Part shown: in pieces, positions 19,085 through 19,376 of the stretch
How positions within the stretch are numbered: the first letter of the stretch is position 1
Layout: each line of letters opens with the position of its first letter
Made by a program: the position numbers and the translations under genes
NCBI RefSeq assembly: GCF_032854445.1
Contig: NW_027018514.1
Location: 1-19,376 of the forward strand
Source of the DNA: Liolophura sinensis
Lineage: Eukaryota > Mollusca > Polyplacophora > Chitonida > Chitonidae
Direction of reading: 5' to 3'
DNA length: 19,376 nucleotides
Notes under the pieces: generated by a model
Seen by the model: the letters and a program-made list of their open reading frames with translations, nothing else
What the model was told of the DNA's origin: nothing
The model's database searches: none

Positions 19085-19376
19085 TACTATGTACAATCGC
19101 GACTGGTCATTACTATATTCAACTTTTGACTGTAAGTTATGTGCCCTTCTCAAGCTCAGAAGACGTCAAATCTTTGGGCTAAGCCCATTTTAACTCATCC
19201 AGCAATTGTCTTACTTTTAAGTCCAAGACAATTTCAATGTCTTTATCTACGTGTAGAAAAACCACACCATTCGTACATAAAATACACAAAGTACTAGATA
19301 CAGTCTGCTGTAAAAAGTACAACTGATCACTGAACCACATCAATAAGGTTCTAAAAGATGCGGAAATGGCCCAGGC
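19085..19376 (+). repeat. Satellite monomer M36, partial at window edge
   Basis: The first 292 bp of a T-type unit with d-like middle: CTTCTCAAGCTC, ACAATTTC, ATACACAAAGTAC and GAAATGGCCC. It is closest to M28. It is cut by the window edge, so the array continues beyond it. Confidence 0.93.

Larger units (their letters stand above)
1..19376. repeat. Satellite array, ~550-bp monomer, 35 full units plus one partial
   Basis: The landmark TACTATG(C/T)ACAATCG recurs every 548-555 bp, except for two short units of 459 and 465 bp, from base 1 to the right edge. All copies run in the same direction and no unrelated DNA lies between them. Copies differ mainly by substitutions, many shared by non-adjacent copies, which is the usual sign of a satellite homogenised by unequal exchange. 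Both edges cut the array, so its full length and flanks are unknown. No gene of any kind interrupts it. A eukaryotic host is inferred from the array type; family and species are not recognised. Confidence 0.98.

Noticed and set aside
1-19376. CRISPR array, integron or prokaryotic repeat system
   Set aside because: The repeated unit is about 550 bp, with no short repeats separated by unique spacers and no associated genes. Every base belongs to the satellite monomer.

Overview
The whole window is one tandem array of satellite DNA. A unit of about 550 bp repeats head to tail 35 times, and a 36th copy is cut off by the right edge. Both edges fall inside the array, so no unique flanking DNA is visible. 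I find no credible protein-coding gene, tRNA, rRNA, CRISPR array, transposase or bacterial-style regulation. A long, moderately AT-rich satellite with higher-order structure points to a eukaryotic chromosome, most likely heterochromatin (centromeric, pericentromeric or subtelomeric). I do not recognise the satellite family and cannot name the species.

Layout. Units are numbered M1 to M36, each starting at the recurrent TACTATG. Most are 548-552 bp. Shared diagnostic variants sort them into classes that recur in a fixed order: a-b-c-x-f-g-d-e. M7-M14 (3303-7701, 4399 bp) is the one complete 8-unit set. M15-M19 is the same set shortened to five units by two fusion monomers: M17 is c/f and M18 is g/d. 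M20-M22 plus the 5' part of M23 repeat M11-M14 at an exact offset of 4947 bp with only a handful of substitutions. In M23 the register jumps back from class e to class g.

From M24 to the end the order differs. Class b and c units (M29-M30 and M33-M34) are each followed by a unit with the same roughly 91-bp internal deletion (M31, M35), giving a four-unit, roughly 2.1-kb period. This right part, from about 12.43 kb on, is also dense in private one-base insertions and deletions that are rare to the left. That looks more like a change in read support or polishing than biology.

Each unit carries several small dyads: an ATTGTCTT/AAGACAAT hairpin, the 13-bp TGGGCTAAGCCCA, TCCATGGA, the E-box CACGTG and AATGATCATT. 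It ends in a T-rich tract. One plus-strand frame is open over 176 codons apart from three stops, each of which is lost in some copies. This may be a trace of a coding ancestor or chance; nothing suggests it is translated now. The most informative content is the record of unequal exchange between units.
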